Shown in pieces: positions 11,966 to 12,447 of a DNA stretch of 12,447 nt. The notes beneath the pieces were generated by a model. It was not told where the DNA came from, did no database searches, and saw nothing but the letters and a program-made list of their open reading frames with translations. Numbering within the stretch: the first letter of the stretch is position 1; every line of letters begins with the position of its first letter. This DNA comes from Actinomycetes bacterium (GTDB taxonomy: Bacteria; Actinomycetota; Actinomycetes; Actinomycetales; Cellulomonadaceae), in assembly GCA_023438885.1 (NCBI GenBank), contig JAEXPS010000149.1, positions 1 to 12,447 on the forward strand, read 5' to 3'. Both the position numbers and the translations under genes were made by a program.

Positions 11966-12447
11966 ATGCGGGTCGTCGTCGCTGGGTCCCACGGGCTGAT
12001 CGGGTCCGCGCTGGTCGAGCACCTGCGCGGGCGCGGTGACGAGGTGGTGAGGCTGGTCCGGGGCTCAGCCTCGCTGCCCGACGAGCGCACGTGGGACCCG
12101 GACCGCGGCGTCCTCGACCCCCGGTCGCTGGCCGGTGCCCACGCGGTGGTGAACGTCACCGGGGTCAACGCGGGCTCCCGCCCCCTCACGCCGGCCCGCA
12201 AGCGGGCCGTGGTCCAGTCCCGCCTGCGCACGACGGCCCTGCTCGCGCGCACCCTGGCGAACGATCCCAGCCCCCGGGTGCTCCTGCAGGCGTCCGGGAT
12301 CGGGGCGTACGGCGACCGCGGCGACGAGCAGCTCACCGAGGCCGAGCCCCTCGGCAGCACCTTCTTCGCCGAACTCGTGCGCCGCTGGGAGGCCGCGACG
12401 GCGCCGGCCGCGGCCCCCGGCGGCCCCCGGGGGGCCCGGCGCGCCCG
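11966..12447 (+). CDS. TIGR01777 family epimerase-like protein, N-terminal part (3' end outside window)
   Basis: The first ~160 residues of an extended SDR-fold protein of the TIGR01777 family (YfcH, SDR39U1, M. tuberculosis Rv2216). The Rossmann start MRVVVAGSHGLIGSALVEHL (1-20) has the NAD(P) loop GSHGLIG. TWDPDRGVLDP (about 43-53), AVVNVTGVN (61-69), ARKRAVVQSRLRTTALLARTL, LLQASGIGAYGDRGDEQLTE and AELVRRWEAAT follow the family pattern closely. Substrate is unknown for the whole family. The ATG lies 8 bases after the sucB stop with only a weak GAGTGG upstream, so it is probably co-transcribed. After WEAATAPAA the reading (APGGPRGARRA) departs from what the family predicts, and the underlying bases are G/C runs, so the last ~45 bases may be unreliable. 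Confidence 0.9.
   Translation, partial: MRVVVAGSHGLIGSALVEHLRGRGDEVVRLVRGSASLPDERTWDPDRGVLDPRSLAGAHAVVNVTGVNAGSRPLTPARKRAVVQSRLRTTALLARTLANDPSPRVLLQASGIGAYGDRGDEQLTEAEPLGSTFFAELVRRWEAATAPAAAPGGPRGARRA

Overview
The window is one 12.4 kb stretch of a very GC-rich (about 70% or more) chromosome. Codon use is G/C-ending throughout, GTG starts are common, and the families found are actinobacterial. A high-GC Actinomycetota, probably Micrococcales (Cellulomonas-like), fits best; the genus is an inference. I see no rRNA, tRNA, CRISPR array, transposase, phage gene or origin. Genes are packed tightly and no stretch of 300 bases lacks one. Both window ends (about the first 25 and last 45 bases) are G/C runs that break the expected protein sequence, so the window may be a whole contig with poor ends.

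Layout. 1-964 is a sulfur and Fe-S module: the 3' end of a cysteine desulfurase, a TusA-like sulfur carrier coupled to it, and convergent erpA. 1096-4106 holds a divergent pair, glycerate kinase (minus) and quinolinate synthase nadA (plus), with a DJ-1/PfpI protein one base after nadA. 4136-4726 is a DUF3043 membrane protein. 4710-6726 is a compact minus-strand operon: two small four-helix membrane proteins, pyrD and a 71-residue protein. 6779-8236 is leucyl aminopeptidase, facing a small conserved protein (8242-8589). 8745 to the right edge is the 2-oxoacid dehydrogenase operon: lpdA (E3), sucB/dlaT (E2) and the start of a TIGR01777 epimerase-like gene. As I recall it, the M. tuberculosis order is pepB - (ephD) - dlaT - Rv2216 - lipB - lipA, so lipB and lipA may follow just outside.

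How the genes fit together. The desulfurase, TusA and ErpA supply and deliver sulfur and Fe-S clusters; NadA is itself a [4Fe-4S] enzyme, so its proximity makes sense. PyrD serves pyrimidine synthesis. LpdA and E2 are two parts of the pyruvate/2-oxoglutarate dehydrogenase complexes.

This is mostly core chromosome and I found no clear new multi-gene system. Points worth a second look are a structured leader before lpdA with mutually exclusive pairings, four genes whose -10 box lies 6-8 nt from the start codon (predicted leaderless mRNAs), palindromes bridging the stop codons of convergent genes, a glycerate kinase lacking usual lysines, and several small conserved genes of unknown function.
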